64,000 nt of DNA, taken from positions 186,001 through 250,000 of the forward strand of contig CAYMNQ010000004.1 of assembly GCA_964391865.1 (NCBI GenBank), written 5' to 3'. How positions within the stretch are numbered: position 1 is the stretch's first letter; the number at the start of each line of letters is the position of its first letter. Below, piece after piece: positions 37,428 to 45,622 of the stretch. The stretch comes from DASZQL01 sp964391865 (lineage in GTDB: Bacteria; Planctomycetota; Phycisphaerae; Phycisphaerales; UBA1924). The position numbers were made by a program, and so were the translations under genes. Below the pieces are notes generated by a model. That model did no database searches. It was given only the letters and a program-made list of their open reading frames with translations, and was not told where the DNA came from.

Positions 37428-37598
37428 TCCTACTACCGCCACTCCATCGTTCGGAGTCGATTTGCTCCAACTGGTCGTGATCTCGCGAGAAAGGTTCCGG
37501 GCGCCACGTGTTGATCGTCCGATCAACACCAACGGTCTGGCACACTCCGAGCCGCCCCCGGAATGGGCCCCGCACTCGAACTCAATTGGCCGTGAAGC

Positions 37599-38870
37599 TC
37601 AGAACAAATCGCGCAGCAGCAGCTTGTCCAGCCGCGCCTTGTACGCCTCGATCCGCGCGCCGAGAAGCGGGAACTCCTCGGGCTTCTTGCCCGCCGCCGT
37701 CGCCGCTGCGGTGCGCACTTCTTCGAGCTTCGCGATCGCCGCGCGGAGCGACTCCTTGGTGTCCTTCTCCGCGAGTTTCGCCGCGTCATCGATCGGCGCG
37801 CTCCACGCCGACAGCCCGGCGTCAAGCCCCGGCACTTCCGCGATCGGCGCGCCAGGCGGGGCTTCGATGGTCACCGGAGCGCCTTCCGGGCTCGACGGTG
37901 CGGTGGTTGGCGCGGCGGCGGCATCTCCCACGACTCCCGCTGGATTCTCGGCGGGTTTCGCGGCGTTCTGGGCGTGTTCCTTCGCCAGTTCACTTTTCGC
38001 AGTCGTGCTCCCCGCCGTGGGCGTGGGCGATGCGGAGCGCGCGATCAGCGCGATGTAGAGCAGCCCGGTGCCCATCAGCGCGCACGCCGCCGCTGCCACC
38101 AGCAGCAGCCCGCGCAGCTGCGCGTTCTGCCGGCGGAGGGCCCGCGCGCTCGCCAGCGATCCCCCCGGCGCGCCAGCGCCGTTCGCATCGGCGGGGATAT
38201 CCAGTGCCTGCGCCACGCTCATGGGCGTAGCGCGAGCCGTCGCCGTGACCGCGGCGCTCGCGGCCGCGCCGCTGCTCGCGCGGTTCACGGTCGTCACCAT
38301 CGGCACAGGCATCGCACTCGCCGACCAATTCGCGATCGCGCCCGGTGCGCCGCCCGCGACACCCGCCGGCATGCTTACCGCGCCGGGGATCACCGGCACC
38401 ACCGGCGCGAGCCCCAGCGACTGACGGTCCGTCGCGGGCGTCAGCACCGCGCCGCACGCGCGACACATGTATTCCTCCGCCGACACGCTCCCCCGGCACG
38501 AGTGGCACCGACCCATGAGCGCCGCCACCCCCGGCACGTCGATCGCGAATGACCAGAACTGATTCGTCGTCGGCCCGCGGATGATCGACGCCGACGTGAT
38601 CCTGCCGCGCGCCACCATCATCTTTAAAACGTCGTACGAGAACCCCGGCGCGAAGGGCTTCGCCGCGTCACGCAGTTGCCAAGGACCCATCGAATTCTGC
38701 GTCGCCTGCCGGCTCAGCGGCTCAAACAGCCCCTTGCACTGCTCGCACTCCTCCGCGCCGCTCTGGAGATGCCCGCAGTACGGGCACAATTGCCGGGCGA
38801 GAGGAACGCCCGGTGTGCCCGGAAAAGCGGTGGGGGAGGGAACTCTCGCTGGGGCGGCGGCTTGGGTCAT
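37599..38870 (-). CDS. Zinc-ribbon and GYF_2-like membrane protein
   Basis: The 423-residue protein begins with a zinc ribbon (CPYCGHLQSGAEECEQCKG). A region resembling GYF_2/DUF4339 follows (GPWQLRDAAKPFAPGFSYD, then MMVARGRITSASIIRGPTT and FWSFAIDVPGVAALMG), then a second zinc ribbon (CHSCRGSVSAEEYMCRACG). After a long Pro/Ala/Gly linker there is one TM (LLLVAAAACALMGTGLLYIAL) and a helical tail rich in Ala/Glu/Lys. ATG 38870 (MTQAAAPARVP) was chosen since upstream codons look non-coding. It is divergent from the PpiC lipoprotein gene. Cytoplasmic ribbons with an extracytoplasmic tail suggest an envelope sensor or scaffold, which is inference. Confidence 0.72.
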   Translation of the reverse strand: MTQAAAPARVPSPTAFPGTPGVPLARQLCPYCGHLQSGAEECEQCKGLFEPLSRQATQNSMGPWQLRDAAKPFAPGFSYDVLKMMVARGRITSASIIRGPTTNQFWSFAIDVPGVAALMGRCHSCRGSVSAEEYMCRACGAVLTPATDRQSLGLAPVVPVIPGAVSMPAGVAGGAPGAIANWSASAMPVPMVTTVNRASSGAAASAAVTATARATPMSVAQALDIPADANGAGAPGGSLASARALRRQNAQLRGLLLVAAAACALMGTGLLYIALIARSASPTPTAGSTTAKSELAKEHAQNAAKPAENPAGVVGDAAAAPTTAPSSPEGAPVTIEAPPGAPIAEVPGLDAGLSAWSAPIDDAAKLAEKDTKESLRAAIAKLEEVRTAAATAAGKKPEEFPLLGARIEAYKARLDKLLLRDLF

Positions 38871-39009
38871 GCGGGTGAGGGGGTGGCTCGGCGAAGGGCG
38901 CGGTCGTAGTCTGATCGGCGTGACTCCAGAGTATCCGCCGAAAATGCCCAAGCGGTTGCCGCCCACCCGCGAAGCCGACCGCGTCTCACCTCTCCCGGAG
39001 CGAATGTTC

Positions 39010-40044
39010 ATGCCGACCGTCAGATTGTTCGGCTTGTTGTTGGGACTCGCCGCTCTCGTCGCCATCACCCCCCTAGGCGGCTGCGCGAACTCAGGCCCGA
39101 TCGAATCGCGCGTCACGCGCGGCTTGGACCGCACCGACCGCTACCTCGCCGAGCAGCCCCGCCCCGGCCCCGAGCAGACGGTCCGCCGGGTCGAGTCGCG
39201 CCCCGTCGCGCTCATCGACGGCGCCGCGCTGAGCTGGGACGATGTGCGCGACTCCCTCGCCGAAGCCGCGGGCGGCGCGGTGCTGGAGGAATTCATCCTT
39301 TCCCGCGCGCTCGAAGCCGAGTGCGCCGCGAAGAACATCGCCATCACCGAAGCCGACCTCGAACGCGAGCGCCGGCTGGCGCTCGACTTCCTCAGCACCG
39401 GCGGCGAGTCAACCACGGAAGACGCCGAGCGGCTGCTCGCGCGCATCCGCGCCGCGCGGGGCTTGGGCGACAAGCGCTTCGCCGGGCTGGTCCGGCGCAA
39501 CGCCATGATGCGCGCCCTCGTCGCGGGCGACGTCTCGATCACTCCCGCGGCGATCGATCAGGCGTACCAGCTCCGCTTCGGCGAGCGCACCCGGGCTCGA
39601 TTGATGGTCCTAGGCTCCTCCGCCGAACTCGCCCGCGCGACCGAGCGATTGAACGCGGGCGAGCCCTTCAGCACCGTCGCCGCCGAACTGTCGAGCGACC
39701 CCAGCGCCGACCGCGGCGGTCTCATCGAACCCATCAGCCAGGCGGACGAAAGCTACCCCGTCGGCATCCGCAAAGCCGCGCAGGAAACCGCCATCGGCAG
39801 CGTCAGCCGCCCGGTGCTGCTCGACGGGCGCTACGCGCTGGTGATGGTCGAATCGAAGATTCCCGCGAGTGAGCCGCCGGGCGGTGACGGACGCGACGCC
39901 GCCCGCGCCGAGCTTGAGCGTGATGTGCGCCTGCGCCAGGAGCGGCTGTTGATGAACACCCTCGCGCGTCGCCTGCTCGCCGGCACGGAGGTGCAGGTGC
40001 TCGACCGCTCGGCGGAATGGAGCTGGCGAAATCGGCGGGAATAA
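39010..40044 (+). CDS. Peptidyl-prolyl isomerase lipoprotein (PpiC/SurA-like)
   Basis: The 344-residue protein has a lipoprotein signal with lipobox LGGC (residues about 22-25), a SurA-N-like helical part, and a PpiC rotamase domain: RARLMVLGSSAELARATERL, FSTVAAELSSDPSADRGGLI, IGSVSRPVLLDGRYALVMVE. It would assist folding of exported proteins. ATG 39010 is preferred over ATG 39004 because GGAG is 9 nt before it and only 3 nt before the other. Two further lipoprotein genes follow on the same strand. Confidence 0.85.
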   Translation: MPTVRLFGLLLGLAALVAITPLGGCANSGPIESRVTRGLDRTDRYLAEQPRPGPEQTVRRVESRPVALIDGAALSWDDVRDSLAEAAGGAVLEEFILSRALEAECAAKNIAITEADLERERRLALDFLSTGGESTTEDAERLLARIRAARGLGDKRFAGLVRRNAMMRALVAGDVSITPAAIDQAYQLRFGERTRARLMVLGSSAELARATERLNAGEPFSTVAAELSSDPSADRGGLIEPISQADESYPVGIRKAAQETAIGSVSRPVLLDGRYALVMVESKIPASEPPGGDGRDAARAELERDVRLRQERLLMNTLARRLLAGTEVQVLDRSAEWSWRNRRE

Positions 40045-40078
40045 ACGCTCAACCGAACGACCGAACTACAATTCGGCC

Positions 40079-40714
40079 ATGCCATCAACCCGCCTCGCGT
40101 TACTGATCCTTCTCGCGCTGTTGCCGGCGTTCCCGGGTTGCCGCGCGCAGCCGAAGGACTTCGACAACGAGAACGACACGCTCCGCCGGCGTGTGACCGA
40201 ACTCGAAACCGATTTGGCGCGCATGACCGCGGAGCGCAACGAAGCGTCGGCAAAACTGGCGGAGATGTCGCGCGTCGCCGCCCAGGCGGGCGGGCTGTCT
40301 GAAGAAGCGCGCGAAGCACTGCCGCGATGCGCCGGCGTGCGCCTCGGGGCGCTCAGCGGACCCGTGGACGACGACAACACCCCCGGTCTGGACGTGATCG
40401 ATTTCTACGTGCAGCCCTTTGATGGTCGCCAGCGCTTCGTGCCCGTCGCGGGCACGCTGAGCGTCGAAGCCACGCTGATCCCGAAGCCGGGGGCGGGGGG
40501 CGGGGCTTCGAAGCCGCGCTCGCTGGGGAGCATCACTCTTAGCCCGGCGGACCTGCGCGAGGCGTACCGCTCCAGCCCACTCGGCACGCATTACTCGGTC
40601 CGCTTGAGCCTCACGCCGCCGAACGCGCCCCTTGAAGGGTCGGTGGTCCTGACGGCCCGGCTGATGGACGCGCTGACCGGGCAGAACTACGACGCGCAGC
40701 TCATCAAGCCCTGA
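40079..40714 (+). CDS. Lipoprotein with coiled coil
   Basis: The 211-residue protein has a lipobox (FPGC near residue 21), a heptad-rich coiled-coil segment (about residues 33-68, DTLRRRVTELETDLARMTAE) and a C-terminal beta domain beginning CAGVRLGALSG. It lies 34 nt behind the PpiC gene and is probably in its operon. I do not recognise the family; the layout suits a periplasmic scaffold or assembly factor. Confidence 0.7.
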   Translation: MPSTRLALLILLALLPAFPGCRAQPKDFDNENDTLRRRVTELETDLARMTAERNEASAKLAEMSRVAAQAGGLSEEAREALPRCAGVRLGALSGPVDDDNTPGLDVIDFYVQPFDGRQRFVPVAGTLSVEATLIPKPGAGGGASKPRSLGSITLSPADLREAYRSSPLGTHYSVRLSLTPPNAPLEGSVVLTARLMDALTGQNYDAQLIKP

Positions 40715-40743
40715 GCCAGCATTGTTCCGGGTGCCTTTCCGGG

Positions 40744-40778
40744 GTGCCATGCATCGCGGCTCTGAGCAATGCATGCTC
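40744..40778. repeat. Half-element of the GTGCCA palindrome family
   Basis: GTGCCATGCAT, GGCTCTGAGC and ATGCATGC form a hairpin; the central GCTCTG matches the loop of the elements at 30894 and 44088. Confidence 0.55.
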
Positions 40779-40856
40779 CTGTCTTGGCCTCCTCTCGCTC
40801 TGCTTTGCTTGAACGCTCCCCCGCAACTCAAACCCGCCACCCGCTACACTCCTCCC

Positions 40857-41093
40857 ATGCGAGCAACCGCTCACTCTTCATGCCGATTCATCCGCACAGT
40901 CGGCGTATTCTGGGCCGTCGCGGTGCTTCTGCCCGCCGTCGGCTGCAGCAAACCCCTGTTATCACCAGCGGAAGTCCGCAGCCAGTACGACAGGTACGAC
41001 CGCGTCCGGGCCGAGTATGCGCAGCAATACGTGGAAGACGAGTTCGGGCGCAAAAAGCCCAACATTCGCGGGCGATTATCGCCGAAGGACTGA
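40857..41093 (+). CDS. Small lipoprotein
   Basis: This 78-residue protein has a signal peptide with lipobox AVGC near residue 30 and a short charged mature part (RSQYDRYDRVRAEYAQQYVE and a basic end). It lies between the lipoprotein above and the amidase gene. Function unknown; it could be a small envelope tether. No strong ribosome-binding site precedes the ATG. Confidence 0.6.
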   Translation: MRATAHSSCRFIRTVGVFWAVAVLLPAVGCSKPLLSPAEVRSQYDRYDRVRAEYAQQYVEDEFGRKKPNIRGRLSPKD

Positions 41094-41261
41094 TCGGATC
41101 GTCGGGAACGACGACGAGTCCGCCGGGTCCAATAATGACTTCTTGTGGTCGAAATGTGTTGTGTCGCCCGCACGGACCCTTCCTGTATCGTAAATTTACA
41201 AGTGCGGCACACAAGAGGACCGATCCCTTGTGAGCCGATTCGGCGTCAGGATTCCCCCAGC

Positions 41262-41939
41262 ATGCCCGACCACCCCGCCGCAGCACCGACCAGCACCATC
41301 GTCCGGCGCTTCACCCGCGCTCAGGCGGTGTGGTGTTCGCTGCTCGCGGGCATGACCGCCGTCGGCGGCGGGCTGATGCTGCTGCAGGGTCAGGGCGTCG
41401 CCGCCCGCTCGAACGCACAGCCGCTCGTGGCCCTCGAATCGACGAAGCCCGCCGAGGATTGGAACGCGATACTGAACCCCAAGACCCCGGCACAGCCCGG
41501 GCAGTGGAAGGGGATCGTGATCCACCACTCCGGTTCCGCGATGGGTTCCGCCGAATCGCTGACCAAAGAATCGCTCGCCCGCGGCTTCCGCAGCCTTGGG
41601 TACCACTTCGTCATCGGCAACGGGCAGGGCGCGACCAACGGCACCATCGCCGTCGGCCCGCGCTGGGACGAGCAGCTCGCCGGCGCCCACACCGCCGGAC
41701 CGATGAGCGAGCACTACAACCGCACGACCATCGGCATCTGCCTGATCGGCGACGGCGAACGCCGCAGCTTCACCCGCGAGCAGGTCGAGTCGCTCAAGCA
41801 ACTCGTCAAGGCGCTGCAGAAGCAGTACGGCATCGACGACGCGAACGTCCACCTGCACCGCGACGTCGCCCCGACCACCAGCCCGGGCCGGCTCTTCCCC
41901 GAAGCCGGGCTGCGCGAGTTTCTCGCCGCCGGCGCGTGA
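41262..41939 (+). CDS. N-acetylmuramoyl-L-alanine amidase
   Basis: The 225-residue protein has a hydrophobic N-terminal anchor or signal (AVWCSLLAGMTAVGGGLML) and an Amidase_2/PGRP-type catalytic domain with zinc ligands in IVIHHSG and HLHRD, and RSLGYHFVIGNG, AHTAGPMSEHYNRTTIGICLIGD and TTSPGRLFP around them. It cleaves the bond between MurNAc and L-Ala in peptidoglycan. The ATG at 41262 has only a weak upstream AGG. With dacB, it supports a peptidoglycan wall. Confidence 0.87.
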   Translation: MPDHPAAAPTSTIVRRFTRAQAVWCSLLAGMTAVGGGLMLLQGQGVAARSNAQPLVALESTKPAEDWNAILNPKTPAQPGQWKGIVIHHSGSAMGSAESLTKESLARGFRSLGYHFVIGNGQGATNGTIAVGPRWDEQLAGAHTAGPMSEHYNRTTIGICLIGDGERRSFTREQVESLKQLVKALQKQYGIDDANVHLHRDVAPTTSPGRLFPEAGLREFLAAGA

Positions 41940-41963
41940 GCCGCGTTCGGTAGACTTCGGGCG

Positions 41964-42764
41964 ATGTCGCAGCCAGTAAACCTCTACGACGGAACCTACC
42001 GGCACTTCACCGAGAACGTGCTGGACGCGGTCCGCAAAGAGACGTTCGGCACGGACATCGGGCAGAACAGCTGGCTGACAGCCGACGAGTTCGATCGATT
42101 CCTCCTGATGCTCGGCTTGTCGCGCGACTCTCATGTGCTCGAGGTCGCCAGCGGCTCGGGCGGCCCCGCGCTCCACACCGCTCGGACCATCGGCTGCCGC
42201 GTCACCGGGATTGATTTCAACAATGAGGGCGTCGCCACCGCCGAACGCGCCGCGCGAGAGTGCGGCGCCGCCGACCGCGTGCGATTCCTCCGCGCCGACG
42301 CCAACGCTCGCCTGCCCTTCGAGGATGCCGCCTTCGATGCGGTGCTGTGCATCGACGCGATGAACCACCTGCCGGACCGCCTCGGCGTGCTGCGTGAATG
42401 GTGCCGAGTCCTTCGGCCGGGCGGCAGGGCGTTCTTCACCGACCCGGTGGTGGTGACCGGACCGATCACCAACCTCGAGCTGGCGCTCCGCGCATCGATC
42501 GGTGTGTTTCTCTTCGTCCCTCCCGGGATCAATGAGCGATTGATTGCCGAGGCGGGGTTGCAACTGATCCGTCAGGACGATGCGAGCGAAAACGCGGCGG
42601 TCATCGCCGGGCGTTGGCATCGCGCGCGGGCCACCCGTCAGGACGAGCTCACCCGACTGGAAGGGAGCGAGCAGTTCGAGGGCGTACAGCGGTTCCTCAA
42701 AGCCGTGCACGACCTGACCCGTGAACGCCGACTGTCGAGATTCGCCTACCTTGTCCGGAAGTGA
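41964..42764 (+). CDS. Class I SAM-dependent methyltransferase
   Basis: In this 266-residue protein, motif I VLEVASGSGGPALH, motif II GIDFNNEGV and the LRADANARLPFEDAAFDAVLC post-motif identify a Rossmann-fold methyltransferase of the Methyltransf_11 type; VLREWCRVLRPGGRAFFTD matches the ubiquinone/sterol methyltransferase style. The substrate is not evident. The start is 24 nt after the amidase stop, so the two are probably cotranscribed. Confidence 0.87.
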   Translation: MSQPVNLYDGTYRHFTENVLDAVRKETFGTDIGQNSWLTADEFDRFLLMLGLSRDSHVLEVASGSGGPALHTARTIGCRVTGIDFNNEGVATAERAARECGAADRVRFLRADANARLPFEDAAFDAVLCIDAMNHLPDRLGVLREWCRVLRPGGRAFFTDPVVVTGPITNLELALRASIGVFLFVPPGINERLIAEAGLQLIRQDDASENAAVIAGRWHRARATRQDELTRLEGSEQFEGVQRFLKAVHDLTRERRLSRFAYLVRK

Positions 42765-42863
42765 CCCGTTCGGACCCCGGCTCCCTACCACCAATCAGGG
42801 AGTGGTTCTTCACGCCCCCATCCTCCGCCGGCATGCCGAGTCTTCCGCCGCTTTCACCCAACA

Positions 42864-42892
42864 TTGAACTTTCCCGCAAACTGGCCGATACT
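42864..42892 (+). promoter_or_regulatory. Candidate sigma-70-type promoter of the kinase gene
   Basis: TTGAAC (42864-42869), a 17-nt spacer and GATACT (42887-42892) lie about 185 nt before the kinase GTG. Two bases differ from consensus in each hexamer. The rest of 42765-43077 shows a weak CTCCCT/AGGGAG hairpin at 42781 and no gene I can support. Confidence 0.35.
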
Positions 42893-43077
42893 GGTCCTCC
42901 CGTGTCCGGGGATCGTGGTCGGGTCACTTGTCCACTTCGGCACGCTGCGGGCCGGGGCTGGTTCCGGTTGCCCGCACGTCGCTCGACGGGGCGGCGGTGG
43001 CAAAGAGTCAAGCGCCGGCTGACCGTCGGATGTGTTGAAGGATCGGTCGTGTTGCTGTTGGGTGGAATCGGAATCGA

Positions 43078-44034
43078 GTGAAGCATTACGAACCCGCCAA
43101 ACCCGGAACCAAGCTCGTCGGCTACGACGTCATGGCGGAGATCGGCCGCGGCGCGGCATCGATCATCTACATCGTCCAGGACCCCAAAAGCAAGCAGATC
43201 TACGCCCTCAAGCACGTCGAACGCGCCGACCCCAAGGACGACCGCTTCATCAAACAGGCCGAGATCGAGTACGACATCGCGCAGCGCGTGAAGCACCCCG
43301 TCATCCGGCACATCGAGCGCGTCATCAAGCAGCGCGCCATGCTCATCACGCTCAAAGAGCTGTACCTCCTCATGGAGTACGTCGACGGCGTGAGCATCGA
43401 GCGCAACCCGCCGCGCACCTTTGAGGACGCCGTCAGCGTCTTCAAGCAGGTCGCGATGGGCCTGCACCACATGCACTCGAAGGGCTACGTCCACGCCGAC
43501 ATGAAGCCCAACAACGTCGTCGTCAACGACAAGGGCATCGTGAAGATCATCGATCTCGGGCAGGCGTGCGCCATCGGCACCATCAAAGAGCGCATCCAAG
43601 GCACACCCGACTACATCGCCCCGGAGCAGGTGCACCGACGCGAGATCACGCCGAAGACGGATATCTACAATTTCGGCGCGACAATGTACTGGGTGCTGAC
43701 CCGCCGGAACATCCCCACCGCGCTGGCGAAGGGCGATTCGCTGCAGCAGACGATCGACGATTCGCTGATCGAGAAGCCCACCCCGCCGCGGCAGCTCAAC
43801 CCGCGCATCCCCGAGCAACTCTCCGATCTCATCATGCACTGCGTCGAGATCGATCCGGAAAAGCGCCCGGTCGATATGTTCACCGTCGCCGAGCGGCTCG
43901 ACCTCATCTACGCCATGCTCAAAGCCCACGGCGAAGCGATGATGAAATCCGGCGGCCCCAGCGCCAACCAATCGCCCGACGACACCACCATCATGGAACG
44001 CGCCCCCGCCCCGCCGGAAAGCGCCAAGTCGTAA
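43078..44034 (+). CDS. Serine/threonine protein kinase with HAD in place of HRD
   Basis: The 318-residue protein is a single Hanks-type kinase domain without TM: glycine loop GRGAAS (23-28), Lys45 in YALKHVE, catalytic loop HADMKPNN (139-146), DLG (159-161), APE (181-183) and the lobe motif KTDIYNFGATMYWVLT. The Asp and Asn of the catalytic loop are retained while Arg of HRD is Ala, suggesting activity without activation-loop phosphorylation. The start is a GTG at 43078, whose ribosome-binding site is weak. The C-terminal 40 residues are a Pro/Ser tail. Palindromic repeats start 8 nt behind the stop. Confidence 0.9.
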   Translation: MKHYEPAKPGTKLVGYDVMAEIGRGAASIIYIVQDPKSKQIYALKHVERADPKDDRFIKQAEIEYDIAQRVKHPVIRHIERVIKQRAMLITLKELYLLMEYVDGVSIERNPPRTFEDAVSVFKQVAMGLHHMHSKGYVHADMKPNNVVVNDKGIVKIIDLGQACAIGTIKERIQGTPDYIAPEQVHRREITPKTDIYNFGATMYWVLTRRNIPTALAKGDSLQQTIDDSLIEKPTPPRQLNPRIPEQLSDLIMHCVEIDPEKRPVDMFTVAERLDLIYAMLKAHGEAMMKSGGPSANQSPDDTTIMERAPAPPESAKS

Positions 44035-44041
44035 CATCAGT

Positions 44042-44123
44042 GTGCCACGGGTTTCGCCCGCTCGAGGGCGATACCCGTGCCTCTCCCGTGCCACCGAGGT
44101 CGGTGCTCTGACCGACCTCGGTG
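44042..44123. repeat. Two tandem half-elements of the GTGCCAC palindrome family
   Basis: Element a (44042-44081) is GTGCCACGGGTTTCGCCC, loop, GGGCGATACCCGTGCC. Element b (44088-44123) is GTGCCACCGAGGTCGGTGCTCTGACC and its complement; it equals the left hairpin of the complete element at 30894 with different stem bases. Covariation of both stem sides argues for conserved structure. Confidence 0.7.
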
Positions 44124-44313
44124 TCGATCCGTCTTTCGGCTCAGTATCGCGCATGTTCTCATTTGTGCGCGCGCCGGTGACGTGTCCCCGCGCCCTTCAC
44201 GAGAAAAATCAAAGATCGCGCAAGCCCGGGAAATCACAGTACTTCCGACCCGCGTTGCCGCGCGCAGGTTCCCGTTTGTGCGCACAGGCGTGACGCGAAC
44301 CGGGATAGGTAGA

Positions 44314-44416
44314 GGGCCGCTTCACCGCGGCGCCTCGCCGGGCCGACGCCGACCTGCAGGCGCGCGGCGGCCCGTCCGGATGCCTTGTGCAGCGGGCGCG
44401 CCCGCCCTCTTTTGTT
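44314..44416 (+). ncRNA. Candidate structured RNA ending in a terminator
   Basis: GGGCCGC (44314-44320) pairs perfectly with GCGGCCC (44367-44373), enclosing a GC-rich bulge, and a terminator-like hairpin GCGGGC/GCCCGC with CCTCTTTT follows (44392-44413). There is no gene in 44035-44649 that I can support, so a small RNA or a leftover terminator are both possible. No known RNA family was recognised. Confidence 0.25.
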
Positions 44417-44587
44417 CCACGCCTCCCGCCGATCGGATCACGCCGCGTGTTCAACGGCGGAAGCGAACAAACAAGGGAACTCTTGAGGACCATACCGACC
44501 AACCGCGCACACTCGTGACACCAGCGCCGAGCAATCAATATCAGCCCCGAGACCTCAAGGTCGGCCAGCGCGCTCGCGCGCTCCGCC

Positions 44588-44627
44588 GTGCCACCGCAGG
44601 CGGCAGCTCGGGGCCGACTGCAGTGCG
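44588..44627. repeat. Half-element of the GTGCCACCG palindrome family
   Basis: GTGCCACCGCAGGCGG followed by CTCGGGGCCGACTGCAG matches the left half of the complete element at 50048-50152. It lies 22 nt before the end of the lipase-like gene. Confidence 0.6.
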
Positions 44628-44649
44628 AACCACGGCGCATGCTCCACCA

Positions 44650-45450
44650 TCACTCCGGCAAAGGCGCGCGCGGCTCGCTCGTGAAGGACGCTTCACCCCG
44701 CAGCCGGCGCGCGATGTCCGCGAGAATCCGGGGATCGGTATGCGCGCCGAGGTGCGCCGGCTGCAGCGCCCGGTTCGTCACCCACCACGCCGTCTGCCCC
44801 GCCGGCGCTGCATTCGCCACGCCCACCATCGCGTCCCCCAGCCGCACATACGGCACCAGCTCATACCCCGCGCCCGGCAGCGCCTCGTCGAGCCGCGACA
44901 GAAACTCCGAACCGGCGCGCATGCCCAGATGCCGCGGATCGAGCGAGGGCCACTGCGCCAGGTTCGCGCCGCGGTGCGGCGTGGCGACCGTAAACAGCCG
45001 CACGATCCGCAGCGTCTTCACGCGGTCGCCAAGGTCAATCGCGGCGTACCGCGACACCAGCCCGCCCATCGAGATGCCGACGACATCAACCTCAACCGTC
45101 GCGCGATCGTCGCCCGAGGGGAAGCGCTCCTCCACCTTCTCGATCACGCGCGCTCGGCAAGCGTCAAACGTCGTCGTGGTTAGCAGCGGCACCTCGATCA
45201 CCTGCGTCGGCTCTGTGGTGAGCCGGCGCAGCGCCGCCGCCGCGACGGCGACCCCGACCCCCGGATCGAGATACCCCGCGACCACCACCACGGGACGATC
45301 GAACGGGCGTTTCCCGCGCTCGATCGTTTCGAGCGCCAGCTCGGCCTGCTCGACGCTCACGTTGAACGAAGGATTGCCGGGTTCGTTCGCGCAGCCGCCG
45401 AGGGTGAGGGGAAGGATGGACGTCATAAGAATCACCAGCGCCGCGCGCAT
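44650..45450 (-). CDS. Lipase-like alpha/beta-hydrolase lipoprotein
   Basis: The 266-residue protein has a lipoprotein signal with lipobox LGGC (residues about 17-20) and an alpha/beta-hydrolase core: PVVVVAGYLDPG (oxyanion strand), nucleophile elbow GISMGG with catalytic Ser, RLFTVATPHRGA after it, and a possible catalytic His in PAHLGAHTD near the end. It is likely a membrane-attached esterase or lipase acting outside the cytoplasm. The ATG at 45450 is minus-strand, without a plain SD. Confidence 0.82.
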   Translation of the reverse strand: MRAALVILMTSILPLTLGGCANEPGNPSFNVSVEQAELALETIERGKRPFDRPVVVVAGYLDPGVGVAVAAAALRRLTTEPTQVIEVPLLTTTTFDACRARVIEKVEERFPSGDDRATVEVDVVGISMGGLVSRYAAIDLGDRVKTLRIVRLFTVATPHRGANLAQWPSLDPRHLGMRAGSEFLSRLDEALPGAGYELVPYVRLGDAMVGVANAAPAGQTAWWVTNRALQPAHLGAHTDPRILADIARRLRGEASFTSEPRAPLPE

Positions 45451-45513
45451 GCGCGAAGAAGTGTACCGGGCACGCCGCGCGGCACGGTGCTTATGCGGTC
45501 GCTGGTCCTACGC

Positions 45514-45550
45514 GTGCCACGACAATCCGGTTCCCCCGGTTGCTCGTGCC
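45514..45550. repeat. Half-element of the GTGCCAC palindrome family
   Basis: GTGCCACGACAATCCGG pairs imperfectly with CCGGTTGCTCGTGCC. It lies in the divergent gap 45451-45622, which holds nothing else recognised. Confidence 0.55.
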
Positions 45551-45622
45551 CTGGGCGCCGTCGGCGTCAATCGCCAAGGCTTCTCTTCACTCGAACACCC
45601 ATCGGGACTACGCTAAACAAAT

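Noticed and set aside
42761..43081. 106-residue plus-strand frame between methyltransferase and kinase
   Set aside because: No ribosome-binding site, no recognisable domain and it overlaps a better promoter candidate.
44077..45183. 368-residue plus-strand frame
   Set aside because: It runs through palindromic repeats and then antisense to the lipase-like gene; composition is Arg/His/Pro-rich without a domain.
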